Assembly (NCBI GenBank): GCA_032988165.1
Contig: JANTQF010000270.1
Coordinates: forward strand, 1 to 47,837
DNA from: Emmonsiellopsis sp. PD_33
Lineage: Eukaryota; Ascomycota; Eurotiomycetes; Onygenales; Ajellomycetaceae
DNA length: 47,837 bases
Direction of reading: 5' to 3'
Shown: one piece after another, positions 31,154 through 42,292 of the stretch
Numbering within the stretch: the stretch's first letter is position 1
Layout of the letters: each line of letters starts with the position of its first letter
The notes under the pieces: model-generated
The model's input: only the letters and a program-made list of their open reading frames with translations
What the model was told of the DNA's origin: nothing
Databases searched by the model: none
Translations under genes and position numbers: made by a program

Positions 31154-31678
31154 GTTGTTCTCAATGATGCTAGGACATTGTGATTGTGATTTGCGTGGGA
31201 TATATAACTTGTTGACGTCCAGATGCTAGGTTTAACTCATTTAATTAGCTTGCCCAAACCTTTGTAAACCTGACGGTCTATTGGCTGCTTTCCAAAGGTC
31301 CACTCTCCTGGTTCACTGCTGCAGCAGGCTGCAGCATATGTGCGTTCGCTTGAATATCTCCGTTTATTTACCCCGCATCTTCATTAGAACCCGGCTATTA
31401 TTATTTACTGTAGAATAGACATTTATCATTAGTTCATAATACTTTTGGAAGTGGGATGGATGTAAAATTGTGCATTGTAACATTCATGCCCCTTTTTCTT
31501 CAATGATCCAGATGCTTTGCATAAAGTGATAGACCCGGATTTCGATAAGAGGTCTAGTAACATTTGTAGATTGAGATTTTTAGCAATACGGTTTAAACGC
31601 ATCTCTAACAACATCAATCGATCAGTCCGTATAGATATAGATTACCATATATACAATGGAAATAATAAACTTCGTCTG
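31154..31678. other. AT-rich spacer between two F-box genes
   Basis: 525 bp holding the promoter of the 462-residue F-box gene and the 3' flank of the larger one. The part from 31380 to 31660 is AT-rich. No gene is seen. Confidence 0.4.
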
Positions 31679-34600
31679 TTAGACTGGCCCATATATACCC
31701 GCATTCACAACATTATTCTCACAGCTAACACAAAGCCCGACGAGTTTTGAGCCATAAGGGGCTATATAAACCATGTCTTTTGGTTTGGAGTCGGAGACAA
31801 TACCGTCAGGTTTCTCCCCAGGGTACCAGAAGGATCTGATGTAGCGATTTGCTTTCGTCTCAGGCGGTATATTCATAGAATTTGTTTTGAACGTCGTAAT
31901 TTGTAAGGGCTGGGATAGGGAATCTTCAACGGTTGCTTCGACGTGAAACTATAGATTGGAAAAATGTTAGAATTACCCCATACTGGTTTTATGTGAATGT
32001 TGTATGGTTGAGAAGTGGAAGGGGAGTGTATTAGGATCCACACCTTTAGTTCATTCATTCCTTGCTGTGCTTGAATGGTAGATATGCAAACAATACCGCT
32101 GTTTTCAGGAATATGCATGACTTGCTCCTCATCTGTGGCTGTATATCCTAAATCAATTACCTCACCTGACCGATAAACAAAGGTCAGGCCGGTAATGATC
32201 TCGCGGTAGAAATGTGCGACGATGGTCTTTAATATATCATGGTTTCCGTTAGGCAGGATTTTGTCGAACATGATGTCGTTCGTCTGATCATGTGGAGGTT
32301 GTAATTCAGGAATAACGATCAGGGAGCTTTCAGATGGCTTGGTTTCTGGTATTGCTCGAATACGGTCACATCTCCTGTTAAAGACCCACGAAATCGCAAC
32401 CTGTGGCGTGTGAGTTGGCCTGAATTTAGAGAGTAAATGAACAAAGATACAACACCTACAAGATCTCCACGTGCACCATATTGGTAGTGTTGTCGTATCA
32501 TCCTATCGAAATCATCAGAAGCCTCAGGGGCTCCAAAAATTTTGCTTCGGTTAGCGGTAGTATCAAATTTTAAGGTGATGACACGGCCCTGTGTACGACG
32601 ACCGCCAACAGTAAATCTTCTTTTTCGGAGCCAGATTTGTAAACTCTGTATTTTTTCACCTATTTCCAGTTCGAAACTATCGTGTTCATTTATCCACTGA
32701 CCAATGATCGCAGGAGAGTACTGTTCATCATGGTAATCGAATCTCAATGCCGAAATATAACTTGGCGATCGAAAGTGTCCAGATAATCCGGTAGATGCTC
32801 GAATCCGTCGCACACCAACCAAAGAGGCGTATGTACTAAAGTTCCCAAGGCACCTAACATCCATCTGTCTCGCGATTCCCCGGTCGTATGCTACCTGTTC
32901 CTCAAATATCCGGGTGACAGGATCGGCCCTCCTGGTTGGCAAAATGAAGGGTTCTCGTACACCAACCTGGCCTTGGAGACCTATCTTCGTAAAATTCTTT
33001 TTGTTCACCTATACATGAATTAGAGCTGAGTATTTTACCATGACCTTCATGTTACTCACTTCTCTTGTGGCTACGAAGCCAGTAATCATAGAAGAATGAG
33101 GTAATTGCGGGCATTTGATACTTTCCACGTAGCCGGCGGATGAAGACAAGGACGCAAATAACATCGAGCGGCCATAGTTTGTTCCGATCTAGTATCAACC
33201 AAATCAACCCCATCCTTTCCAAAACAGTAGAGAACTACAAACCTTGAGACCGCGCATCCCGCAGTAGTCATCATTCAAGACTTCCACACTGATAATGCGC
33301 TCCCCGTTGGGGCCATCGATTAGAAATGAGATTTCGGTTTCCCCAGAGCTGCCAAAATTTACGCTGTGATCGATATAATAGAATGTCATCCCGATAATTA
33401 AACAATCATCACACAACATGTGAACAACTACCATTGTGAGATGGGATAATAGAAGACCCTTGGGACCGCCAAAGTATATATCGAAATGGGGTTCAAAATT
33501 GATGGGCACTCTGTGGTCCAACTTAGGCTCTAACGAGCCCACAATAATATCTCTATCTCTAGGGACCTCTGGTACCCATAAATAGGACTCAAGATCTCCA
33601 ACCGAGCGTTCATCTGCACGTGAAGCATATTTGCAGCCTGAGATATCTGAATCAATTGGCTTAACTAACCCAATTGTGGTGACGTTGATGAACTAGATCA
33701 AATCAGCAAGGTTTATTACCGCTGGTAATTTGTGCAAGGCTTACATTCAAACCGAGAGCCAGATAATAAGAATCCGAGTCTCTTGGCAGTCGTAAAAGAC
33801 CATGAGAAATCTCCTTCCCACCCGGTTTCCGTCCGATCCAGGGTGAACTACATATATCGAACATAAACCTGATACCAGTCAGTCCGGATGGCGAGAATGT
33901 AACTTCAATTGTTTCAAGATTCGCAGGAGAAGAAACTTGAAATTGGATTTCGCTGGACAGAGAACAATAGCCGATTCCATGTTCCAATTCTCCTGAAGAC
34001 TGCGGCGACATGTACGCTATCCCAGTTATATAGAAGTTTTCGCCGCACCCAAACGTCGACACGTTAATTCGGTAGCCCTTCCCATTACCATTGGTCCCAG
34101 GAATCCGACAGGGGAATTGTGAAATCCTGTAGAAGTGTTCATGATGCGTTCTGGGCAACTTAAAACCCTGATAATCATCAGCTTCCAAATAGCTCGAAAA
34201 AGATGCTATGATATCGAAGGCCGTGGATCGACTTGTCGTCGCGTCGTTGGCCAGGAACATGGGCTGGCCAGGTTGGGGATGGAACGAAGAGGCTTCAAGG
34301 CCAAGCAATGTGGTCGGATTTGCGATATCAGCCTCAACTTTCCGAGCAAATGGCTCAAGTCGTGATCGAATTCTCTTTCGGTTAACAACAGACTTGTGCC
34401 CCGATCTTAAATGTGACTGCGCAACGTCAAAAAATTGCGACCAGTTTCTCGTACTTGAAAAATCCGGGAAGAGGTAGTCATGTTCGCGGTTCAGCATAAA
34501 CCGGCTCTTCCAGAACGATTGAGGGAGATTCTCTCGTTTGGCTAGGGATGCGAACATCCGACATACTAAACGCATGTTTGCAACCTGTGTCAGCGGTAGG

Positions 34601-35349
34601 TAGGTCATGATGGCATGGATCAATTCTAATGGCAGGATTCCTAAGGAACCACTCGATCCACCCCCGTTATAAAAGCGGGGGAGGGTATTCTCTGCCTGTT
34701 TCGGTGTATTTAATTGGCTAAATTCCGTGGGGGAAATGTCTGATTTGTCCAAAAACGGTATCGCAAAAGGGTCAGAATAAGGTACTGACGACTCGTCGAA
34801 GTAGTCTTGGTGAGGGACCCTCCCCCAGTCGTCCGCTGCTTCACCATACCGATGGCAACGAATGGAGTAGAACAGTCTGAATATTGGACCTATAATGTCG
34901 ATTTGGTTCTCAACGTGAGAAAGTCTTGCCAGAAGCAGCCTCCAACAGGAGTCATGAAAGCCATATCCCCCGACATATTCGCCTTTCTGCAGAAGCGTTA
35001 CATTCTCAACCCAGTCGGTATCATTGTATGAGAGCTCGCTGTCAAGGGGGGCAAGGAGCTTGCTGCCAAGGGAGCTAAGGAGAGTTCGATTGCCGTAGAG
35101 AACCCCGATTCCCGTGAGTGAAGGGGAAGGACTATCTTGGTTGCATAATATTGCACGCGCTTCGCTGCACCATGAGCGTCGAGAACTGCCGCGCAACGAC
35201 ATGGATCCATCTATAGTGGAGTCAGGTAGAACACTGATACCACAAAAGGGGCAGTATATATCTGCGCTGAGTGTTCTTATAACCGCATCCGGATCTATGT
35301 ATCGCCGCTTGCAGTTGGAGAAGAGGATCGGTCTTAGTCTCTGCGTCAT
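31679..35349 (-). CDS. Large F-box protein (DUF7600-like architecture), 1119 residues
   Basis: Six minus-strand exons (35349-33745, 33692-33243, 33188-33060, 33008-32460, 32400-32044, 31948-31679) join in a single open frame of 1119 residues. All five introns (52, 54, 51, 59 and 95 bp) are phase 0. CPFC (33-36) near the start suggests a small metal-binding element. GYGFHDSCWRLL (129-140) is typical of this fungal family. The F-box is at about 236-282 (LGILPLELIHAIMTYL, then MRLVCRMFASLAKR, then FWKSRF). The long C-terminus has beta-rich repeats, with GIAYMS, GMRGLKV and GYTATDEEQ segments. Taken separately, its pieces look like five small genes; the shared phase and continuous frame argue for one. 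Its role as an SCF adaptor is inferred from the F-box only. Confidence 0.82.
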
Positions 35350-36862
35350 GATGCCAGATAGGCCTCAGGTGGTAGGCTACGAGTACCACCAGCGCCAGAA
35401 CTGAGATATTCGGAGAATTCCTGATCACAAACAGCAAGTCGCGGGAAGCGGTGTACTCGTGATGCAAATGACGATGCGAGGACAACAACGAGGACGAGAA
35501 AACATGGTGAAGCCTGCGCTAACATGCCGCCAGCTGACATACTACTAGTAACTGAATAGGCGCGAGGCAGACGGCTCTACTCCGAGTCCTTTTCCCTCCG
35601 CAGACCAAGACCCAATTTTTCATACTGTGGTCCGTCACTAGCACATTTCTGAAAGCGTTTAATAGTGAGCCACTCCGCCATTTACTATTAACTAGCTGTT
35701 GGTTTGATGTGAACAGCGGCTGGAGGTTTGATGTCCAGGTCATGTGACTTGTCCAGCCCTAGCCAATTTCTCCCGAAGCGGACAGGCTCAACCCTAACTC
35801 ACCTCCAAGCCTTTCTCCCGCGTCTCCAGCCGGCCAAACCTATCCAACCCACACAGCGCCTGTTCCTCGGCACGGAATAAGACAAAGAAGAGCAAATGAA
35901 AACCCCTTTCTATTCCCGTCGCAATGCCTGACCCAGACTTTCGACTGTCCGCCGATCCTCAAGGCGTGGCCGCGTCCGTCCTGGCACCAGCCGCAGGGCT
36001 CTCAGCCTCTCATGGAGCCAAAAATCTATCTGCTGGATAATATTGGTTACCATTCAATGTTAGAATTTAATTCTGGACCTGAAAAGCCTCTTATCTAATT
36101 ATAGCCTGGGACAGAAGCTCTTCCAGCCATCAGAGGCACTCGAGAACACCAATTCCAAGTGGTCACCGCCTCGCAGCGGGTGGACGAAACCCATACACGC
36201 AAAGGACTTGGCGTCTCGTTTCTGTTGTCTCTCAGCCCCCTAAGCCCCGTGAACATGTGCCGCATTGGCACTTTCTCGGAATTGGGGCATTTTTCTGACG
36301 ACTTTTCTCGCATGTTCCTCGGATATTGCCCAGTCAGGCATCACAGAATCCAACTTCCTCCACAATGTTTCGGATGTCAATGCACCAAGCTGTGCTGGCA
36401 TATTCGTATCGAAACAACTTTGATTGAGGAGTTTCTTGGCTGGCTGGCCTCGAAATTTACTTTTAATATATTTATATATTATACGAGTTTATTTCTTTTA
36501 CGTTATATACTTTATACGTGCCGTTTGTCCTGTTTTCGCGGCTGTTCTCTCTCCTATTTACGAGGGCATCTATGACCCCCCGACAGTTTCCCGCTTTTAC
36601 ATACTCTATTTGAAGAGGGGGGTAGTTCCTGTACGAGAAAATCGGATATATTCAGGATAAATTCTTTCCACCCCTCAAATCGCGTGGCAGGAGAATTTTC
36701 GTCTATATAATTCCCTGTCCCTTCCCCTTCCTTCTGACCAGGACAGGTCTACTTTGATTCCCAATTATACAGCAACATCTACTAAGATCTCCTCGATCAT
36801 CGCGTCCCTTTCAGCTCCCCCTTTTTTTCCAAAGGAAATCCCGTACAAACACAACCATCACA
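35350..36862. other. Divergent intergenic region, 1.5 kb
   Basis: This separates the large F-box gene (minus) from the Cys-repeat protein (plus). A 64-codon minus frame at 35346-35540 starts with a hydrophobic stretch but overlaps the F-box gene start and has no other support. An AT-rich block lies at 36450-36520 and a TATA box (TATATAA) at 36704-36710. Confidence 0.45.
36704..36710 (+). promoter_or_regulatory. TATA box of the Cys-repeat protein gene
   Basis: TATATAA lies 153 bp before the ATG at 36863, with a pyrimidine-rich leader between, as in highly expressed fungal genes. Confidence 0.5.
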
Positions 36863-37684
36863 ATGTCCCCTCTATCCCTTAAATCCCTTCTCCTCCTCTC
36901 CCTCTCCCTCACAACCCTCGCCAACCCGCTCTTTACCCGCCGAGCTGACCCCGTCACTGGCGACGTCTCCTGCGGCCCCAACACCTGCGCGAAGGGGGAA
37001 GTCTGCTGCAACGAAAGCTGCGGCATCTGCACCCCCCCAGACGGCGTGTGCAGCTTGGAATTCTGCGGCGCCCAATGTGGCCCCAGCACTTGCGCAGCTG
37101 ATGAGCAGTGCTGCAACGAGAGCTGCGGCATCTGCACCAAGCCTGGCGAGGGCTGCAACAAGAAATTCTGCGCGCCCGAGGGCCCCAAGTGCGGCCCCAA
37201 CACCTGCGCCGAGGGCGAGGTCTGCTGCAACGAGAGCTGCGGAATCTGCACCAAACCCGATGGCGTTTGCACTCAACAAATCTGTGAGCCTAGTAAGGCG
37301 GAGCAATGTGGCCCAAACACTTGCGCCAGCGGCGAGGTGTGTTGCAATGAGAGTTGCGGCATTTGTACCGCACCCGGCGGAGTGTGTACCGAGGAGCACT
37401 GCGAGGCACCGCCCAGCGAGGGCGAGAAGTGTGGTGCCAATAGTTGCGCCAACGGCGACGTGTGCTGCAACGAGAGCTGCGGAATTTGCACGGCCCCTGG
37501 CGGTGTTTGCACGCAGGAGATTTGTGAACCCGAGGGTGGAGCGACCTGCGGCAAGAATACTTGCGCCAAGGGGGAGTTTTGCTGCAATGAGAGCTGTGGT
37601 ATTTGCGCGCCTACCGGTGGGGTTTGCACCACGCAGGTCTGTGAAGATGGGGCTAAGCTGAAGGCTAAGACACGTGTGGTGTAA
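36863..37684 (+). CDS. Secreted protein with six tandem eight-cysteine repeats
   Basis: A single exon encodes 273 residues. The signal peptide is residues 1-20 and a kexin-type RR is at 26-27. Six units of 32 residues follow (37-68, 72-103, 110-141, 149-180, 190-221, 229-260). Each has the pattern C-x4-C-x5-CC-x3-C-x2-C-x6-C-x4-C and each carries the invariant core CCNESCGIC. That makes 48 cysteines, an even number per unit, so each unit can fold as its own four-disulfide knot. The linkers are 3-9 residues and rich in Glu, Pro and Gly. The C-terminus is basic. I recognise the repeat as a fungal secreted Cys-rich motif but know no function. Open frames on other strands and phases here are by-products of the repeats. 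Confidence 0.9.
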   Translation: MSPLSLKSLLLLSLSLTTLANPLFTRRADPVTGDVSCGPNTCAKGEVCCNESCGICTPPDGVCSLEFCGAQCGPSTCAADEQCCNESCGICTKPGEGCNKKFCAPEGPKCGPNTCAEGEVCCNESCGICTKPDGVCTQQICEPSKAEQCGPNTCASGEVCCNESCGICTAPGGVCTEEHCEAPPSEGEKCGANSCANGDVCCNESCGICTAPGGVCTQEICEPEGGATCGKNTCAKGEFCCNESCGICAPTGGVCTTQVCEDGAKLKAKTRVV

Positions 37685-39921
37685 TAGCGGCCGTCGGATC
37701 TGTACGGGTCTCGGTATGATTCTGGTGGGGGAGGGGGGAGTATGGGAAGTGTCGTTGGATTGATGTCCGGAATGCGGGGTGTTAGTGTTGGCTCGAAACT
37801 GGTTAGTTGGGACCGTACGTCATTTTATTCTACCACATGTTGTACATACATACCGGCAAAAGTCTTTTTATTCGGGGTTTATCCATGTTTCATTCATTCA
37901 TTTCGTTTCTCTGCTGGATTATCAGAGAACATGCCTTCTCGTCTAAACGGGCGGTGAAAAGAACAATTCAAGTTGAGGGATATCCATCCAAACCGTTATT
38001 TCCAATTCACAATGACTTTTCTTGTTCCCTTAGCGGCTCCTCGGTGGATAAATCAACCGCGGCGCCGCTAAAAGTTAACTTGCGGGTTCGTAGGGCGCAT
38101 CTGCATCTGAAACAGAAACACGAACAGCGCTCTGCTAGCTAAAAACGATGACACCGGCAAATGTCGAAGATATAGAAGACCGCCAGCCAAGAGTGGCGCT
38201 GGCGCCGAGGCCTCGGAAAGAGGAAGCTGATTACTCCCAAGGGCTGGGCGCGGAAAAATCCCAAGAAACGGATAATGGATATAAAACATTGGAGATAGAT
38301 AATCCTTGACGATGCAGGCTATGATGAATAGAAATAAATGACCCAATTAAAACGATAAATCCTTCCAGAAAGGAAACGATGTGAATCATGTTGTTCGCTT
38401 TTTGTTTCCTTTTTTTTTTTTGCTCTAGTCTGCAGAAACAGAATATATGCCCTGTCTCCATCTTCATCCCCCTACGCTTACAATGTGACAAAATGGCAGC
38501 TCCATGTATCTATTCCTCCGACAGTTACATCTGTCCCGAAAACCACATCTTGCCGCTAGCTACAGCACCCCGCAAAACCATAACAAACCTAGTTTAAAAC
38601 TCCCACAGCAAAATCCAGGGGTGATCAGACCACTTCCCGCTCCCCATCCTCCACCAAAAACAAAAAAAAAAAAAAAGCCCAGAGAAACCCCAAATAATAT
38701 AAAATAAATCTAAAACTAACCAAGGATACAGGGCAGGGAAAACGGCACGTTTTTCATTTCATTTATTATATTCCGCGTCGTTAATTACCCGCTTAGCCAC
38801 CACATAATAGGCGAGCAGGCGGGATATATTATCCAGCCCTCTCCCATGCCCTGCCCTGCCATGTTGTGTTCATGCTTCTATCCCTCCCAACGGCCCGGGG
38901 GTGTTTTCTCATTTTACCCCGTGCGAACCAGAAACAAAGGGCCCCTTTCCAACCACCCCCGTTTCATCAACTAGCTAGCCATAGGTGCGACGGTCGTTCA
39001 AGCTTCGGCATGCCGGGACCACAATGCCGAAACATGGCTTTCTTTTTCCTTTTTCACCAAATTACAACCCCCTATTCCGTACATATAGGCATGGGGGAGG
39101 GTGATGGTTCATGGCAAGAATACTAATTCAGGTACCTTCCCCTGGATTTTTTCCTAATTGATTGACCCGGTTGTATACATCTCTACAGAAGACTGCTTTT
39201 CGAAAGAAAGGTTCTTTGTGTTCCTTGTGTGGGGCATCTGGGGTTTTAGAGAGGGGCAGGGATGCGACGGGGATAGGGCTGGGAAGTTTCATTTCAGATA
39301 TATTGGCTTACTGTGGGGTAGTCCTGGCCTCATTTGAAGGGGCGGGTGTTTTGTTCTGTTTCGTTTGAAGGACAGATAAAATTGAGAGAGAGTGAGGTGA
39401 ATCTGTGAGTGTTGGAGGGAGGAGAAAGAGGAAGGGGATTAATGTGGAAAGATATTTCAGGGATGAGTTGACTGGCAATTGAGATATTGCGCGACTCGCT
39501 GTGCTATCTCACGAAGCGATGTGATTCAGACATGGGACTGTTTGACGACCGCGATTCTCACCGGGGGGGAGAATTTGAGATTCAAACGTTGCGAAAACTC
39601 CCCACACTGCATGCATGCACATATTTAGGTCCTAGGGGGGTAGATCGTGCCTTTAAGTATTTGGAAGCATAAAAAAGGCCTCTCTTCATATTAGGCATTG
39701 AATAGGGCCGCTCGATGGACGTACCCACTCCTAAGTCCGTCCGTTCTGGAATAAATCCGGCCCTCATTCCGAGACTATCTCTCTATATATCACCGCCCCC
39801 TCCCGAATTCCTCTCCCGAGATCTCCTGTCTCTCCTCTTTCTCTCTTAAGCTCCCCCGAATACATCCAGATAGCCACCACTCTCAAACCCAATACCCATA
39901 CAACCCAGAGAGAAAAACAAA
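37685..39921. other. Intergenic region, 2.2 kb
   Basis: No supportable gene is seen. It holds homopolymer tracts (T near 38409-38420, A near 38655-38675) and T-rich and C-rich stretches. The last 130 bp are the pyrimidine-rich promoter and leader of the LPMO gene, with TATATAT at 39784-39790. Confidence 0.45.
39784..39790 (+). promoter_or_regulatory. TATA box of the LPMO-like gene
   Basis: TATATAT lies 132 bp before the ATG at 39922, followed by a CT-rich leader. Confidence 0.45.
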
Positions 39922-40690
39922 ATGCCGTCCCTCCTCCTCACCACCCTCCTCTCCCTCACCCCCCTCATCTCCGCCCACGGCCTCCTCAGCAGCCCAGCCA
40001 TCCGCACCCCCGACGCCGCCACCGCCGCCGTCTGCGGCCAAACAATGGTCGACTTCTACCTCGCCGACAACACCTCGTACCCGGAAGCTCTAATCCGCGA
40101 AGGCGGCCTTGACGACCCGGACTACGACGCCGAACTCTGCAACCTCTGGCTATGCAAGGGGTTCCAATTCGGCGACAACGAAGCAAACGTGGCAGAGTAC
40201 ATGCCCGGTGACGAGGTGGCGATTGAGGTGTTTATTCGCATTCCGCACTTGGGGTTTGCGAATGTGAGCGTGGTTGATACGAGTACGAATAGTGTGTTGG
40301 GTGCGCCGTTGGTGGAGTGGAAGGATGGGTATGCGGATCCTGCGGTGTTTCCGAATTTGCCGGAGGATCAGGTCAAGTTTAGTGTGACGGTGCCGGAGTT
40401 GGATGGGGTTTGTGCGGAGGCTGGGAGATGTGTATGTTGTTTTGCGTTTCTTTTTTTATATTCCCCTGGTCTGGATTATTTTAAAGGGGGGGGTCAGCTA
40501 CCCGGGCTAGGTTTAGTGTCTTGTCTGAGTTGCAGGACATATGCTAACTCTCAAAATGCGACAGGTGATTCAATGGTATTGGCTTGGTGCTGAGCAGACA
40601 TATGAGTCCTGCATTGATTTCACGCAGCCAGCACCTGACCCTGATGCTGTCCCTAACGCTCGGATGATCCGGGGCGTGACGTGGTGGTAG
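39922..40690 (+). CDS. Lytic polysaccharide monooxygenase-like protein (AA16-like)
   Basis: Two exons, 39922-40431 and 40565-40690, with a 133-bp phase-0 intron give 211 residues. The signal peptide is 1-18 and cleavage exposes His19 (HGLLSSPAIR), the N-terminal His of a copper histidine brace. The second brace His is probably His109 (RIPHLGFANVSVVD). CGQ, CNLWLCKGFQF and, after the intron, VIQWYWLGAEQTYESCIDFT resemble the AA16 family described from fungal secretomes. Such enzymes oxidise glycosidic bonds in polysaccharides such as cellulose, outside the cell. There is no CBM and no GPI-type tail; it stops at GVTWW. The LPMO fold is well supported; the AA16 assignment is from memory of its motifs. 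Confidence 0.8.
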
Positions 40691-41350
40691 TTTAAACTGG
40701 TCCGTCGTGTGGGTTGATGGATGTTTCGTCTTTCCTTTTTCCTGGACCCCGTCATCTAGTCATCTCTTAGGGTAACTAAGAGGGTCGGTTAGGGTACGAG
40801 TTTCATCCCTGCGATAGAGGCTCAGGAAACAGGGGGGCCTGAGAATTCTTGAAGGGGTTCGTTCAAAGTATATGAGATAAACGCACAGCCAATAGCACAG
40901 GGGCAAGGGAGTAGGAGAAAGACAACGAATAAACGAACTGAAGATGTACTGTACATACATTCATACATATAAGGACTTTAACTCGGTCAATTTGGGGGAA
41001 AATTAAGGTTGTGCATGAAAAAGGTGTACAAGCAAACCACTGTCCCAAATAATTGGGACGACTCATTATGTGGTCCAATCCATTAGCATGGGTGCAGGTA
41101 AATTTGCAGCAGACATGGAGAATATGTTGACCGTCACAATATAAACACATAGATGAACAAAAAGGGGTGGGGGGGATGAAAAAGAGGGCAGGTGGTATAA
41201 GGGAATACCTTGCAAGAAACGGAGGAAAGAAAGAAACCCAGTCAACCCCTACATAACCTAAAGATCACAGAAAACAAAAAAAAAAAAAAATAAAAATAAA
41301 GAAAAAGAAAACACACAGATCATCATCCAAATCAATTGTGACCTAAATCA
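40691..41350. other. Convergent intergenic region
   Basis: This holds the 3' flanks of the LPMO-like gene and the DUF1349-like gene. It includes a long A-rich tract at 41274-41313. No gene is seen. Confidence 0.45.
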
Positions 41351-42292
41351 TCAAAAAATCTCCAAATCCTCAAACTCCACAACCAACCCATCAGGTCCCG
41401 CCCCACCCCCATCATCTCCCATTCGATTCCCCGAACTGCTTCCGGACGCCTGCTCCTGCCCCTGCCCCTGAATAAATCTGGCCCCGTTCCTCGTTCCCCA
41501 CGCCGTACTACTCATCGCAAAATTTGCCGGCCGGCTTGCATACACACCCACATGAACGCTCTTGTCTTCAACTCCCCAGAAGAACCACGTAACTTCGCGC
41601 AACTTGCGCCATGTACTGCTTATCTCTGCAGGCGTACATGGGTAAGGGGGAACTGTGGATGGTATCTGGTACCAGACCCAGAGCGCATGGCCGATGCGCT
41701 CCAGTTTGATGCGTAGCGAGGTGATGGGGGTTGGCTGGTGGGGTACTGCGAGTGGTGAGAGACACCAGTCCGCTCCGTCGGCTGTGGCGCTGACGGAGGA
41801 GGCATTGACGGTTCCGGCGGAGAATTCGATGCCGGCTTTTACCCATTTGCAAGGCGCGGCATGGCGACGTGGTGGGTGAGGATAGGGGGGTGGGTGTTGG
41901 TCTGATTCCCGGGATGATCGATTGCTTATCGTCTGATTACCATTATCATTATTGTTGCGGTTCGTGTGTGCGTGGTGATTATTGTTATCATTATTATGAT
42001 TAGTATTCGAAGCATTTGGTGCTTGCTGTGAGGGCGCGGGGCCAGCGAAGATGACCAGTCCGCCTTGATCCCATTCCATCTCCCAGTCCGCTGTGACTGT
42101 TACCTCAGCAATTACGAATGGCTGAAGTAGGGAGGTGAACACGATAGGGGCAGTCGAGGTGTCGCGATCGGGCGGCTTGCGCCAGAGATCCGTGTTGGGA
42201 GCTGCCGCCAACGTGAAGAAATCCAGGCATTCTGGGAGAGAGAAGTTTGGCGGGAGATTCAGCGGCGTAAAACATGATCGGTCAGGAGGCAT
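41351..42292 (-). CDS. DUF1349-like (concanavalin-fold) protein with an Asn/His-rich insert
   Basis: A single exon encodes 313 residues. The order is that of the DUF1349 lectin-like fold: NTDLWRKPP, APIVFTSLLQPFVIAEVTV, WEMEWDQGGLVIFA, then KWVKAGIEFSAGTVNASSVS, ADWCLSPL, LRIKLERIGHALWVWYQI, REVTWFFWGVEDKSVHVGVYAS, and DGLVVEFEDLEIF. Between the second and third blocks lies a 40-residue Asn/His-rich insert (about residues 97-128) encoded by trinucleotide-like repeats at 41930-42010. Fungal members are cytosolic proteins of unknown role. No signal peptide is seen. Low-complexity DNA in the insert probably varies in length between strains. Confidence 0.8.
   Translation of the reverse strand: MPPDRSCFTPLNLPPNFSLPECLDFFTLAAAPNTDLWRKPPDRDTSTAPIVFTSLLQPFVIAEVTVTADWEMEWDQGGLVIFAGPAPSQQAPNASNTNHNNDNNNHHAHTNRNNNDNGNQTISNRSSRESDQHPPPYPHPPRRHAAPCKWVKAGIEFSAGTVNASSVSATADGADWCLSPLAVPHQPTPITSLRIKLERIGHALWVWYQIPSTVPPYPCTPAEISSTWRKLREVTWFFWGVEDKSVHVGVYASRPANFAMSSTAWGTRNGARFIQGQGQEQASGSSSGNRMGDDGGGAGPDGLVVEFEDLEIF

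Noticed and set aside
36872..37661. Long open frames antisense to and out of phase with the Cys-repeat gene
   Set aside because: They are by-products of the repetitive GC-rich repeats. Their proteins are Ala- or Gln/Pro-rich copies of the same DNA, with no start context or family features.
40770..40797. TTAGGGT twice, resembling the fungal telomere repeat
   Set aside because: There are only two copies with unrelated bases between them, inside a normal intergenic region.
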